Of a stretch of 64,000 nt of DNA, positions 24,906 to 33,834 are shown piece by piece; position 1 is the first letter of the stretch, and the number at the start of each line of letters is the position of its first letter. A program made the translations under genes and the position numbers. The notes under the pieces were generated by a model. The model saw only the letters and a list, made by a program, of their open reading frames with translations, was not told the origin of the DNA and made no database searches. This DNA comes from Nocardioides sp. 1609. Its GTDB lineage: Bacteria; Actinomycetota; Actinomycetes; Propionibacteriales; Nocardioidaceae. Location of the stretch: positions 930,001 through 994,000 of the forward strand of contig NZ_SPUJ01000001.1 of assembly GCF_004522105.1 (NCBI RefSeq). The letters run 5' to 3'.

Positions 24906-25301
24906 GCGCGTCCATCCGGTCGATCCGTCCCGACACCGTTCGGACGAATCGCCGGGGCACTGGCAGGGTGCCAGACGACCTTGCCGCCCTCGTGGTCGGC
25001 GGGTTGCTTCTTCAAGGGTCTGACCTCAACCCGTCGCTCGCGGACGAGATGATTCTCGGAATGGCTCATGGAGCCGGTCAAGGGCAACCGTAACGTCGCA
25101 CGTGCGGCCGTTCGCCTGCCGGACTGCCGGCGTCCGGCCCTCCCTATACGGTGAACCGCTTGCGGATCGTCACTAGCGCAACCATTGCGGGGGCAGGACC
25201 TTATCGCTCGCGGTGAGTCGGATGAAGTGGTGGTCGGTGGCGCTGAATCCATGACGCGAGCCCCCGCTGTTCCTGCCGAGCCCGAACGGGCGTTCCCTGC
25301 T
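24898..25301 (+). pseudogene. Decayed acyl-CoA thiolase (3-oxoadipyl-CoA thiolase-like), N-terminal part only
   Basis: ATG 24898 overlaps the hydratase stop exactly where a coupled thiolase gene should begin, but no single frame is open. Thiolase sequence can be followed by changing frame: PFGRIAGALAG near 24943, DDLAALVVGGLL near 24974, then NRNVARAAV near 25090. PYTVNR follows near 25140, and finally CGSSLAQPLRGQDLIARG with GGAESMTRAP from 25161. The nucleophile region keeps its TGC (25161). At least four frame changes are needed. Recognisable similarity ends near 25301, so about two thirds of a normal 390-400-residue thiolase is missing. Confidence 0.8.
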
Positions 25302-25503
25302 GACGTCTCTCCCGGGTCTATGGGGTCCGTCCGGACACTCGGGCACACCTCACCGCCGCTGGTCAGAAGCATCTGGCAATGCATCGATGAATCTGGTCGA
25401 TGGCGACTAGACCAGCACGTCGGCGGGCGGGATCGGATGATTGTGGGTCCGCTACTGAGGCATGATGATCGGGACAACACGGCACCTCAAGCCTAGGAAA
25501 GCC

Positions 25504-25737
25504 ATGACATCGAGAAGTGGTCCAGCCACTCGACCCCACACCAGAGCGGCGCCTCTCGCGCCCGCATCGCTCTGGGTACCGGGTGCACTTATGTCGTTGC
25601 TCGGCGCCCTCATCCTCGCTGACGGGAACGGTCCGACGGCGCTCGCTGCGGTGTTCCTCGTGGTCGGTCAGGCGTTGTTCCTGCCGGCCGCCGTTGCGCA
25701 GGGCATCATGTGGGCAGGATCCGTTCAAGACCGCTAG
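25504..25737 (+). CDS. Small two-helix membrane protein
   Basis: A 77-residue protein with a basic N-terminus and two predicted membrane helices (LWVPGALMSLLGALILA and ALAAVFLVVGQALFLPAAVA). ATG 25504 has AGGAAA five bases upstream; the frame is open to 25462. No family is recognised. It stands alone in the junction zone between the box island and the truncated cpaF gene. The 25302-25503 stretch before it shows no coding signal I can name. Confidence 0.5.
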   Translation: MTSRSGPATRPHTRAAPLAPASLWVPGALMSLLGALILADGNGPTALAAVFLVVGQALFLPAAVAQGIMWAGSVQDR

Positions 25738-26166
25738 CCGCTCTGACTCATTCTAAGAGGGAGTGGCCATCGCGGCCTATGGAACCGTGAACCCGCGGTA
25801 GCCGGATGGAACCAGATCGACTGGTCAGGTCATCTAGTGGGCGTGAATCTGGAACAATCGACGAACCGTCCCCTTCAGCCGCCATCGTTTGAGGAGTTCC
25901 GCCGGGGACGGCGTCCCCGCGCAGGTCGCCGTCCGGTCTATGAGACCGCCGACGCCATCACGGCCTCCCTCGAGTGGGTGCCGACGACCCGATCCGAGAC
26001 CTGAAAGGTCGCGTCCTCGACGGCATCACCGCCGACTCAACTGACGAGGAGATCGCTCTCGTCGTGGCCCGCCTCGACCTGGCCCGCCTCGACCTGGCCG
26101 AGGCCGAGAACCTGGCGTACCTGAAGCGGGTCGGCCATCTAGGAAACCCCTGGCACTCCCCGGGTA
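25738..26166. other. 429-bp gap with possible gene fragments
   Basis: No intact gene is apparent. From GTG 25843 a 53-codon frame (FEEFRRGRRPRAGRRPVYE) runs to a stop at 26002. Coding-like codon use then continues in another frame from about 25974 (DDPIRDLKGRVLDGI to LAEAENLAYLKRVG, about 26130). This could be one small frameshifted gene. It includes a tandem duplicate of 15 bases (GCCCGCCTCGACCTG). Confidence 0.35.
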
Positions 26167-26604
26167 CTAGCGCGAGTTCAACTCTCCGGCGTACTGGACA
26201 GCGGCTCGCACAAGTTCCGACTCGGTCACGAACGAGTCCTGAGGCAACAGGTACGGCCGGATCTCGTCAGTTCCGTTGCTGCACAGAACATCGTCATGCC
26301 AGTCATAGTTCATCGTCGGCGCGAGACCGCAAGTCCAGAACCCACCGCCGCCAGTCGCCTGGCCTCGGGCCTCATCTAGGGCGAACTCTCGGTGACGACC
26401 CCGATCGCGCTCCCTCACGTAACGCTGCGAGGACTCGATAGACGACTCCTGCTCCTCGAAGTTTGGGCCGGTTTCCCGCGAAACTGCCTCATCCACCAAC
26501 GGCTTCCACGCGAGGTAGAAGACTCCCAGGGCAAGTGCGACAGCGCCCAAGCCGCAAATCAGCACACCCAGGCCCCCAACAAGGGCTTTGACCAGAGACT
26601 TCAC
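26167..26604 (-). CDS. Membrane-anchored hypothetical protein
   Basis: A 145-residue protein with one N-terminal membrane helix (VGGLGVLICGLGAVALALG and following, residues about 8-32) and a hydrophilic extracytoplasmic part. That part has two cysteines (FWTCGLAPTMNYD and DVLCSNGTDE) that could form a disulfide. GTG 26604 is the most likely start; the frame stays open upstream. No family is recognised. It lies in the junction zone and is antisense to the out-of-frame tail of the truncated cpaF gene. Confidence 0.5.
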   Translation of the reverse strand: MKSLVKALVGGLGVLICGLGAVALALGVFYLAWKPLVDEAVSRETGPNFEEQESSIESSQRYVRERDRGRHREFALDEARGQATGGGGFWTCGLAPTMNYDWHDDVLCSNGTDEIRPYLLPQDSFVTESELVRAAVQYAGELNSR

Positions 26605-26866
26605 GACGCGAACGGTATGACACCGGATCGTCGTGCGGGGGGCGATTCGCCACGCACCACCCAGGGGGTGGGGCCTCGTCGTGCCGATCCTCCATCGAGT
26701 TTTCGTGGCCGTCTGCCACGCCACGCCTCGCAAACGACGGGACGCGCGACGCACAGTGAGGGTGGGATGCGCCATTACAAGCGCGACGCCCCGCGACGTT
26801 CTGCCGTCCAGAGCCGGCGTCCTCCAGCTGTCTGGGTGACCTGCCAAGATGGGAGTGTCTTTGGGA

Positions 26867-27886
26867 AGGCACGACGAAGCGCGCCGAGATGTTCTCCCCG
26901 GCGAGCAGGGGCAGGGTGCACATCTTCACCAGCGCCTCCCGCGCGCTGTTGGCGTGCAGGGTGCACATGCCCGGGAGGCCGGCGTTCAGCGCGAGCAGCA
27001 GGTCCAGGCACTCCTCGGCCCGCACCTCCCCGACGACGATCCGGCTCGGGCGCATCCGCAGGGCCTCCTTCACGAGGTGGCGCAACCGGATCTCGCCGGT
27101 GCCCTCGAGACCGGACTGCCGGGTCTGCAGCGGCACCCAGTCGGGGTGCGGGAAGCGCAGCTCGAAGACCTCCTCGGCCGAGACCACCCGCTCGCCACCG
27201 GGCACGGCGGCGGCCAGGCAGTTCAGCAGCGTGGTCTTCCCGGCTTGGGTCCCGCCGGCGACCAGGATGTTGAGCCCGGCCCGCACGCTCGCCTCCAGGA
27301 ACGCCGCCGCCCGCTGGCTCAGGCTGCCCAGCTCGACCAGGTCGTCGAGCTGTCCTGCCCGCAGCACGAACTTGCGGATGTTGACCGCCGTGAACCCGCG
27401 GCTGATCCCCTCCAGGACCACGTGCAACCGGTGGCCCTGCGGCAGCATCGCGTCCACGAACGGCGTGGAGACGTCGAGACGACGTCCGCTGCTCTTCAGC
27501 ATCCGCTCCACCAGCTCGGTCACCTGCGCCTGCGTCAGCACCAGGTTGGTCAGCTCGTGCCGACCGTTGCGCGCCACGAACACCCGCGACGGGTCGTTGA
27601 TCCAGACCTCCTCCACCGTCGGGTCGTCCAGGAACGGCTGCAACGGCCCGAACCCCGACACCCGCGCCACCAGCTCACCCACCAGCGCACCGACGTCACC
27701 GACCGGGGCGACCCGACCGGTCAGGCTCCGCTCGTCGTGCGCACGCACCACCGACTCCGCGATCCGACGCACCACCGCGGCGTCCCGCTGCGGATCGACC
27801 CCCTCGCGCCGCACCAGCTCACGCACGTGGAGATCGAGCTGCTCGACGACCGACCCGAGGTCGTCAGGGGTCTGCACCACCGACAT
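26867..27886 (-). pseudogene. TadA/CpaF-type secretion ATPase, 3'-truncated
   Basis: From ATG 27886 about 340 residues match the pilus-assembly ATPase TadA/CpaF: GPLQPFLDDPTVEEVWIND (80-98), Walker A GGTQAGKTT (211-219), the Walker B region SRIVVGEVRAEECLDLLLAL (281-300), MCTLHANSAREAL, and LPLLAGENISARFVVP. Similarity stops abruptly near 26867. The frame then continues 126 codons to a stop at 26489 with an unrelated tail. Complete proteins are some 70 residues longer, so the C-terminal ATPase part is lost. No tadB/tadC follows. Codon use is the high-GC3 type of the right-hand part of the window. Confidence 0.8.
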
Positions 27887-28141
27887 CAGGCATCCCCTTC
27901 CCGAGTGAGAAAGCCTGCGATCGAACGAATGTAAGCCTCGAAACCCGCCACGAACAGAGGCAACCTCCTCCCTGTGGAGAACAGCCGGCATACGGCGCAC
28001 CACGAGGTCTCCCCAGTCCCACCCACCTCACCAGGGGCCCTGCGCAGGCCCCGACCGGGCCACCGGCGCACCACCATCCCGATGTTCGTCGAGTCACATG
28101 CGGGCCGTTCTTGGAACGATCCAAGAGCCTTCGTTGCTGAC

Positions 28142-28354
28142 ATGGACATGACCACCACAACCGAGATCGTCCTCGCCGAGGAGCTCCAGTCCCTGCACAC
28201 CTCCTACGTGCGTGCCATCAACTCCGCCATCGACTCCGGCAACGACGAGTCGGCCCAGAGCCTGGGTGTCGCCCACGACCGGGAGAAGGCCGCACTGGTC
28301 GCCGCGTACCGGGGCAAGACCGGCTCGCGCCCCAGGTTGTTCCGCCGCCGCTGA
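28142..28354 (+). CDS. Small hypothetical protein
   Basis: A 70-residue protein, mostly helical (EIVLAEELQSLHTSYVRAIN), with a basic tail RPRLFRRR. No family is recognised. ATG 28142 or ATG 28148 could be the start; the ribosome site is weak. It is divergent from the cpaF remnant, in whose upstream region it lies. Confidence 0.4.
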   Translation: MDMTTTTEIVLAEELQSLHTSYVRAINSAIDSGNDESAQSLGVAHDREKAALVAAYRGKTGSRPRLFRRR

Positions 28355-28610
28355 TCCTGCGGTCGAGCGGCGCGCCACACGGCCAGGGGCCGGGCAGTTC
28401 TCCGTGCCGAGACGAGTCTCATCTCGGGCGAGGCCATCAGCCAGACGACGGAGACCGGCAACGAGACCCTGGCCGTGCTCGGCCTCGCGGTCGGAGTCGC
28501 GGGCCACGTCGCGCTGATGGTCGCCGCGATCTCCTTCGGCGTGCGACTCGGCCGCGAGTCCGCACCGAGCGCCATCGAGGGAGGACGCAGCTCGTCGACC
28601 CCGCGGAGCG
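28355..28610. other. Intergenic region with possible membrane-peptide remnant
   Basis: Plus-strand translation around 28430-28570 gives a hydrophobic stretch (VLGLAVGVAGHVALMVAAIS) preceded by TTETGNETL, but no good start or ribosome site is seen. It may be a fragment of a small membrane-protein gene. Nothing else stands out. Confidence 0.25.
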
Positions 28611-29120
28611 TCAGGGGCGCGCGGGACGCAGCCCGAGGACGCCGTTCAGCCCGGCGTCCCACCCGAGCGCCCGGTCGGCGGCCAGGCGCGCGTCGATGAC
28701 GGCGACCTCGTCGTCGGTGAGGTCGACCGGGCGGCGGGTGTCGAGGTCGACCATGAGCGTGATGACCTCGAGGGTGCTGGCGACGGTGTCCGTGGTGTCG
28801 TTGACCAGGTAGGAGACGAGGTGCAGCGCCTTGCTGGTGCGTGCGACCAGCCGGTGGTGCACCGACAGCCGCTCGCCCAGGTGCGCCTCGGCCAGGTAGC
28901 GCACGTGGTGCTCGAGGTCGAAGAAGTTGTGCCGGCCCTCCTCGATCCGCTCCGATGTGAAGCCGAGCGCGGCGAAGAACGCCCAGCCGCCCTCGTCGTG
29001 CAGCGCCATGTGGTGGCGCACGTTGAGGTGGCCGTTGGCGTCGACGAGGTCGGCGGTGACCTCGGTCGTGTACGCGGGGGCCAGGGCCCGGAGGTCGGTG
29101 ACGGACGGCGCTCGGCTCAT
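28611..29120 (-). CDS. Hotdog-fold acyl-CoA thioesterase
   Basis: A 169-residue 4HBT-type protein: DLVDANGHLNVRHHMALHDEG contains the Asp-x-N-x-H-x-N active-site pattern, followed by HNFFDLEHHVRYLAEAHLGE. It resembles carnitine-pathway/YbgC-like thioesterases. ATG 29120 overlaps the stop of the phosphopantetheinyl transferase gene (ATGA), so the two are coupled. The substrate is unknown. Confidence 0.8.
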   Translation of the reverse strand: MSRAPSVTDLRALAPAYTTEVTADLVDANGHLNVRHHMALHDEGGWAFFAALGFTSERIEEGRHNFFDLEHHVRYLAEAHLGERLSVHHRLVARTSKALHLVSYLVNDTTDTVASTLEVITLMVDLDTRRPVDLTDDEVAVIDARLAADRALGWDAGLNGVLGLRPARP

Positions 29121-29704
29121 GGCCGTGATCGTCGCACCGTGACCGGCGCCGTGTCGTGCGCGGCCACCGCGGCGACGTACCCCGCGCCCAGGTCGAGGTC
29201 GGTGACGTGGAACGTCGGGTCGTCGAGCCGGACGCCGGTCATCGGCTCGGTCAGGCCGACGCCGCGCAGCTTCAGCACCGCCTCCTTCCGAGCCCAGGTG
29301 CGCAACAGGTCCTCGCTCCGCTCCCCCGGCGCGAGGACCTGGTCGACGACGTCCTCGACGTGCCGGCCGGGGCGCCGCTCCTCGACGTCGACACCGACCG
29401 CGCCGCGCTCGCGCCACGCCAGCACCACGCGGTCACCGGAGTGCGCGATCGAGGCCTCGAGCCCGTCGACCGCCGGCTTGCCGTGCGGCCCGCCGCAGCG
29501 CGCGCACCGCACCCGGACGACGACCGCGCGCGGCTCCCCGCCCAGGACCGTGGCCGCCGCGGTCCGCAGCAGCGCCCGGCCCGTCACGAAGCGGGCCCGG
29601 TCCTCGGGGCGGACCAGCCGCTCCACCCGGGCCGCCTCGTCGGCGTCCAGCAGGTCGCGCAGCGCCGGCCCGTCGACCGGCTCGCACCACTCGACCGTGA
29701 TCAC
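29117..29704 (-). CDS. 4'-phosphopantetheinyl transferase (Sfp type)
   Basis: A 195-residue protein with RCARCGGPHGKPAVDG (around residue 70), the Mg-binding VGVDVEERRPGR and the P3 motif WARKEAVLKLRGVGL. It transfers the phosphopantetheine arm of CoA to carrier proteins (ACP, PCP or aryl carrier). It is slightly shorter than Bacillus Sfp but has all three motifs. No carrier-protein gene is nearby, so it may serve distant PKS/NRPS or fatty-acid systems. Confidence 0.9.
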   Translation of the reverse strand: MITVEWCEPVDGPALRDLLDADEAARVERLVRPEDRARFVTGRALLRTAAATVLGGEPRAVVVRVRCARCGGPHGKPAVDGLEASIAHSGDRVVLAWRERGAVGVDVEERRPGRHVEDVVDQVLAPGERSEDLLRTWARKEAVLKLRGVGLTEPMTGVRLDDPTFHVTDLDLGAGYVAAVAAHDTAPVTVRRSRP

Positions 29705-29708
29705 CGAC

Positions 29709-30737
29709 CTATCGTCGCGGACCCGGCCGCCGGTCGCCCAGCGACCCCACCGGCACCGTCGGCTCGTCGGTCGGCTCCTCGGTGGGCTCGTCCGTCGGCT
29801 CGTCGGTCGGTTCGCCGGGCTCGTCCTCGACGACCGGCTCGTGCACCACGACGACGGGCAGGTCGGCCGTCGGCGCCGCGTCCTGCTCCCGGACGTCGGC
29901 GGCGTAGGCCCTGGCCACGCGGAGCACCTGCCGCACGTAGGCGCGGGAGGGACGGTGCGCGGTCAACGCCGCCTGGAGCGCGGGGTGCGCGTCGAGGTCG
30001 AGCGCCGTCCCGCAGAGCCGGACGGCGAGCGCGAGCGCGGCGTCGTCGACGTCCTGGACGTCGCGGCGACCGTCGTCGTCGGCGTCGACGCCGTAGACCG
30101 CCCACTCGGTGGGCAGGAAGCCGGCCGGGCCCGACGTCCGGTCCCAGCGGCCCAGCCCGTCGACCTTGCCGCGGTCGGTGTCGCGGGGCCGGTCCCGCCC
30201 GTCCTCGCCGTCGAGCGCGACGCCGTGCACGGCCGGCGCCGCGCGGCCCTCCTCGTCGAGGTCCGCCCCGCCGCGACGGCCGTGGTCGGACTCGACCCGC
30301 GCCACGGCGGCGAGCGTCGTCCACCTCACGTGGCAGCCGACCCGGGGGTCGGCCACCACCGAGGCGGCCCGCTCGTAGGCGGCGACCGCCACCGGGGGCA
30401 CGTCGCGGACGTGCTCCTCGCCCAGGCGGGGCAGCGCCGAGGCGACCGGGACCGGCGCGTCCTCGTCGTCCAGGACGACGGGCGGGTCGAGCGCCTCGGC
30501 CACCGGCGAGGACGTGGGCGTGGGCGGCGCCACCCGCGCCGGCAGCGAGACCGGCTCGACGTCGACGCGGAGGGCGGACTCGCCGGGTCCGACGGTGGCC
30601 GTGGCGACCATCCCGGCCGCGATGCCGGTGGCGGTGAGCAGGCTGCTGGTGCCGAGGAGGAGTACCCGGCGCAGCGGCACGACGGGTCGGTCGCGCAGCG
30701 CGTACCGCCGTGGCGTCGGCGCTCGGTGGCTCGTCAT
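29709..30737 (-). CDS. Secreted lytic-transglycosylase-like protein
   Basis: A 342-residue protein with an N-terminal signal or anchor segment (VLLLGTSSLLTATGIAAGMVA). A lytic-murein-transglycosylase-like domain follows (WTTLAAVARVESDHGR, SGPAGFLPTEWAVYG, DVDDAALALAVRLCG), in which the Glu of ARVES is the probable catalytic acid. The C-terminus has an acidic, proline-rich PTDEP/PTEEP repeat tail. It would cut or remodel peptidoglycan outside the membrane. ATG 30737 is chosen because it begins the signal sequence. Confidence 0.7.
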   Translation of the reverse strand: MTSHRAPTPRRYALRDRPVVPLRRVLLLGTSSLLTATGIAAGMVATATVGPGESALRVDVEPVSLPARVAPPTPTSSPVAEALDPPVVLDDEDAPVPVASALPRLGEEHVRDVPPVAVAAYERAASVVADPRVGCHVRWTTLAAVARVESDHGRRGGADLDEEGRAAPAVHGVALDGEDGRDRPRDTDRGKVDGLGRWDRTSGPAGFLPTEWAVYGVDADDDGRRDVQDVDDAALALAVRLCGTALDLDAHPALQAALTAHRPSRAYVRQVLRVARAYAADVREQDAAPTADLPVVVVHEPVVEDEPGEPTDEPTDEPTEEPTDEPTVPVGSLGDRRPGPRR

Positions 30738-30881
30738 CGCTCGGTCCTCGGTCGCGGGGAGGCAGCGGCGGGTGCCGCTACCTCCCTCATCGACCGCCGC
30801 CGGGCGCCACTGAAGCGCGGTGCCCGGATCCGCACCGAACCGTGACCTGGCGCGAGGTCTGGCCACGGCGCGGCCGAGGGG

Positions 30882-32276
30882 TCAGACGACCAGGCCCAGC
30901 AGCAGCACCACGATCAGGCCGCTCACCGACAGGATCGTCTCCATCAGCGACCAGGTGCGGATCGTGTCGCGCACGCTGAGGTTGAAGTACCCCTTCACCA
31001 GCCAGAACCCGGCGTCGTTGACGTGGGAGAAGAACACCGAGCCGGCGCCGATGGCCAGGACGAGCAGCGAGATCTCCGGCGAGGACAGGTCCCCGATCGC
31101 CGACTGCATGAGCGTCGCGGCGGTGATCGTGGCGATCGTCGCCGAGCCGGTCGCGAGCCGGATCAGCACGGCCAGCACCCAGCCGAGGAGCAGGATCGAG
31201 ACGTTCGCGTCGAGCGCCCACTCCGCCAGCAGGGTGCCGACGCCGGTGTCGACGAGCACCTGCTTGAACCCGCCGCCGGCGGCGACGATGAGCAGGATGC
31301 CGGCGATCGGCGGGAGCGACTCCCCGAGCACGTCGGAGACCTTCTGCAGGTTCATGCCGACGGCGTAGCCGAAGGTGACCATGGCGACGATCGTGCCGAT
31401 CAGCAGCGCGACGAAGGGGCTGCCGAGCACGTCGAGCACCTGGCGCAGCGTGTTGTCCTCGTCGTCGATGACGATGTCGGCGAGCGACTTGCCGAGCATC
31501 AGCACGACGGGCAGCAGGACGGTCGCGATGGTGACGGCGAACGACGGCCGGTCGTCGACCTCGGTGCGCTCGTCGGCGTCGTACGTCGACGGCGCCTCGA
31601 CGACGACCCAGCGGCCGGCGAGGGCGCCGAACAGCGGGCCGGACACGATGATCGTCGGGATCGCGACGACGAGGCCGAGGCCGAGGGTCAGGCCGAGGTC
31701 GGCGCCGAGGAAGCCGATCGCGGCGACCGGGCCGGGGTGCGGCGGCACGAAGCCGTGCATCGCCGAGAGACCGGCCAGCGCCGGGATGCCGAGGGTGATC
31801 AGCGACAGGCCGGTACGGCGGGCGACGAGGTAGATGACCGGCATCAGGAGGACCAGGCCGATCTCGAAGAACATCGGCAGGCCGATGATCGCGCCGACCG
31901 CGGCCATCGCCCACGGCAGCATCCGCTCCGAGGAGCGCCCGACGATGGTGTCGACGATCTGGTCGGCGCCGCCGGAGTCGGCGAGGAGCTTGGCGAACAT
32001 CGCGCCGAGCGCGATGAGGACGCCGACGCCCGCGGCCGTCGTGCCGAAGCCGCCGGTGAAGGAGGCCAGGACGTCGTTGACGTTGACACCGGCCAGGATG
32101 CCGACGGTGAGCCCGCCGAGGATCAGCGCGATGAACGGGTGGATCTTCACCACCGTGATGAGGACGACGAGCAGCGCGATCGCGGCCAGCGCGGCGAAGA
32201 CCAGCTGTCCGCCGGACGCCACCGGCTCGATCAGGTCGCCGCCGGCCATCGGCAGCAGCGCGGTCAGGGTGCTCAT
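30882..32276 (-). CDS. gntT: Gluconate:H+ symporter (GntP family)
   Basis: A 464-residue membrane protein with about twelve helices: KIHPFIALILGGLTVGI, FGTTAAGVGVLIALGAMFAKLLADSGGA, the GntP signature HGFVPPHPGPVAAIG, and FSHVNDAGFWLVKGYF near the end. It imports gluconate. ATG 32276 overlaps the gluconokinase stop (ATGA), giving a coupled kinase-permease unit. Confidence 0.93.
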   Translation of the reverse strand: MSTLTALLPMAGGDLIEPVASGGQLVFAALAAIALLVVLITVVKIHPFIALILGGLTVGILAGVNVNDVLASFTGGFGTTAAGVGVLIALGAMFAKLLADSGGADQIVDTIVGRSSERMLPWAMAAVGAIIGLPMFFEIGLVLLMPVIYLVARRTGLSLITLGIPALAGLSAMHGFVPPHPGPVAAIGFLGADLGLTLGLGLVVAIPTIIVSGPLFGALAGRWVVVEAPSTYDADERTEVDDRPSFAVTIATVLLPVVLMLGKSLADIVIDDEDNTLRQVLDVLGSPFVALLIGTIVAMVTFGYAVGMNLQKVSDVLGESLPPIAGILLIVAAGGGFKQVLVDTGVGTLLAEWALDANVSILLLGWVLAVLIRLATGSATIATITAATLMQSAIGDLSSPEISLLVLAIGAGSVFFSHVNDAGFWLVKGYFNLSVRDTIRTWSLMETILSVSGLIVVLLLGLVV

Positions 32277-32824
32277 CGGGTCTCCTCGGTGGGGGTGCCT
32301 GCGGGGGCGGTGGGCTCGAGCAGCCGGGCCGACTGCTCGACGATCTCGTCGACGGACTGGCCGACGTCGACCACGACGCCGTCCTCGTCGGGCTGGAGCG
32401 GCTCGAGGGTCGCGAACTGCGACGACAGCAGGGACGCCGGCATGAAGTGCCCCGGCCGGCTGGCCTGGCGGGCCGCGATCACGTCGTGGGAGCCCTCGAG
32501 GTGCACGAACCGCACCTGGGGCGCGTGCCGGCGGAGCTGGTCGCGGTAGCTGCGCTTGAGCGCCGAGCAGCTCATCACGCCACCCTGCGCCGTGCCGTGC
32601 TCGGCGAGCCAGCCGCCGATGATCTCCAGCCACGGGAACCGGTCGGCGTCGTCGAGGGACTCCCCCGAGCTCATCTTGGCGATGTTGGCCGGCGGGTGCA
32701 GGTCGTCGGCGTCGGCGAAGGGGACGCGGAGACGCTGGGCGAGGGCGGCGCCGACGGTGGACTTGCCGGAGCCGGACACCCCCATGACGACGAGCAGGTG
32801 GGGCCTGCGGGTGGATCCGGGCAT
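32273..32824 (-). CDS. gntK: Gluconokinase
   Basis: A 183-residue P-loop kinase: MGVSGSGKSTVGAALAQRL (14-32), ADADDLHPPANIAKMSSG, DRFPWLEIIGGWL, SCSALKRSYRDQLR and ASRPGHFMPASLLSSQFATLE. It phosphorylates gluconate to 6-phosphogluconate for the pentose-phosphate route. ATG 32824 has AGGGAG six bases upstream. Confidence 0.94.
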   Translation of the reverse strand: MPGSTRRPHLLVVMGVSGSGKSTVGAALAQRLRVPFADADDLHPPANIAKMSSGESLDDADRFPWLEIIGGWLAEHGTAQGGVMSCSALKRSYRDQLRRHAPQVRFVHLEGSHDVIAARQASRPGHFMPASLLSSQFATLEPLQPDEDGVVVDVGQSVDEIVEQSARLLEPTAPAGTPTEETR

Positions 32825-32952
32825 CGGGGCTCCCTGGTGGACGACGAGTGACGGTGCCCACATCCTGACCCGAAAGGTATGACCATTGCAACCCCTATCG
32901 AGATATTGACCGGATCTTTTCATTCGATTGGTCGAGATGAGACGATGAGTTG
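32825..32952. promoter_or_regulatory. Divergent gntK/gntR control region
   Basis: This 128-bp AT-richer gap separates the gluconokinase from the divergent regulator. It contains TTGACC (near 32909) and GGTCGA (near 32931), an imperfect inverted pair, and several GACC/GGTC half-sites, compatible with a GntR operator overlapping both promoters. The exact site cannot be fixed by eye. Confidence 0.35.
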
Positions 32953-33675
32953 GTGACCAACGACCCCGTCCTCGGCCAGCACGCCGGCGTCCTCGACGCG
33001 CTCGGGGCACGGATCGCGTCCGGCACCGGCGCCCAGGCGGCGGGGTCCGTGCTCACCCTCGACGGCATCTGCACGACGTACGGCGTCTCGCGCAGCGTCG
33101 CCCGCGAGGCGATCCGGGTCCTGGAGTCGATGGGCCTGGTCGCGTCGCGGCGCCGGGTCGGCATCACCATCCAGCCGCAGTCGCGCTGGAACGTCCTCGA
33201 CCCCCAGGTCATCCGCTGGCGCCTGGCCGGCGACGAGCGCGACGCCCAGCTCGCCTCGTTGTCGGAGCTGCGACGCGGCATCGAACCCACCGCCGCCGCG
33301 CTCGCCGCGGGCGGGCGGGCCAGCGCGCACCACTGCCGGATCCTGGCCGCGGCCGTCTCCGACATGGTCGTGCACGGCCGCGACGGCGACCTCGGCTCCT
33401 ACCTGCTGGCCGACTCGGTCTTCCACCGCACCCTGCTCGAGGCCAGCGGCAACGAGATGCTCCGCTCCCTCGGCGGCGTGGTCACGCAGGTCCTGGTCGG
33501 CCGCACGCAGTACGGCATGATGCCGAGCCGGCCGAAGCCCGAGGCGATCGCGCTGCACGACGAGGTGGCGCGCGCGGTGCGGCTCGGTGATCCCGTGACC
33601 GCCGAGCGGGCCATGCGCGACATCATCGCCGAGGCCGCCGAGGCGCTCGCCGACGAGCAGTCCGGCGACGCCTGA
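32953..33675 (+). CDS. GntR-family regulator of gluconate utilisation (FadR subfamily)
   Basis: A 240-residue regulator with an N-terminal GntR winged helix (LDGICTTYGVSRSVAREAIRVLESMGLV, about residues 36-63). The C-terminal FCD effector domain (about 95-235) carries metal-site residues in LLADSVFHRTLLEASGNEM and RPKPEAIALHDEVARAV. It probably represses gntKT and is relieved by gluconate or 6-phosphogluconate. GTG 32953 is taken as start; TTG 32950 is possible. Confidence 0.88.
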   Translation: MTNDPVLGQHAGVLDALGARIASGTGAQAAGSVLTLDGICTTYGVSRSVAREAIRVLESMGLVASRRRVGITIQPQSRWNVLDPQVIRWRLAGDERDAQLASLSELRRGIEPTAAALAAGGRASAHHCRILAAAVSDMVVHGRDGDLGSYLLADSVFHRTLLEASGNEMLRSLGGVVTQVLVGRTQYGMMPSRPKPEAIALHDEVARAVRLGDPVTAERAMRDIIAEAAEALADEQSGDA

Positions 33676-33834
33676 CCAGGTGCCGGGTCAGGTCCTGACT
33701 ACCCCGATACCCCCCGATCGGCACCCGGTCAAGGCCCGGTCGGGGCATACGCACGGCGCTCCGACGCGCCTACCGTCGAAGGTGCCGGGGGGCGCCAGCT
33801 CCGCGAGCACCAGGCTCGACGAGGAGGAGCAGCC

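Noticed and set aside
24898..25301. Thiolase as an intact gene using programmed frameshifts
   Set aside because: Too many frame changes, no slippery sequences, and the C-terminal two thirds is missing.
25363..25728. Minus-strand frame in the junction zone as a transposase fragment
   Set aside because: No DDE or integrase motifs could be recognised and no terminal inverted repeats were seen.
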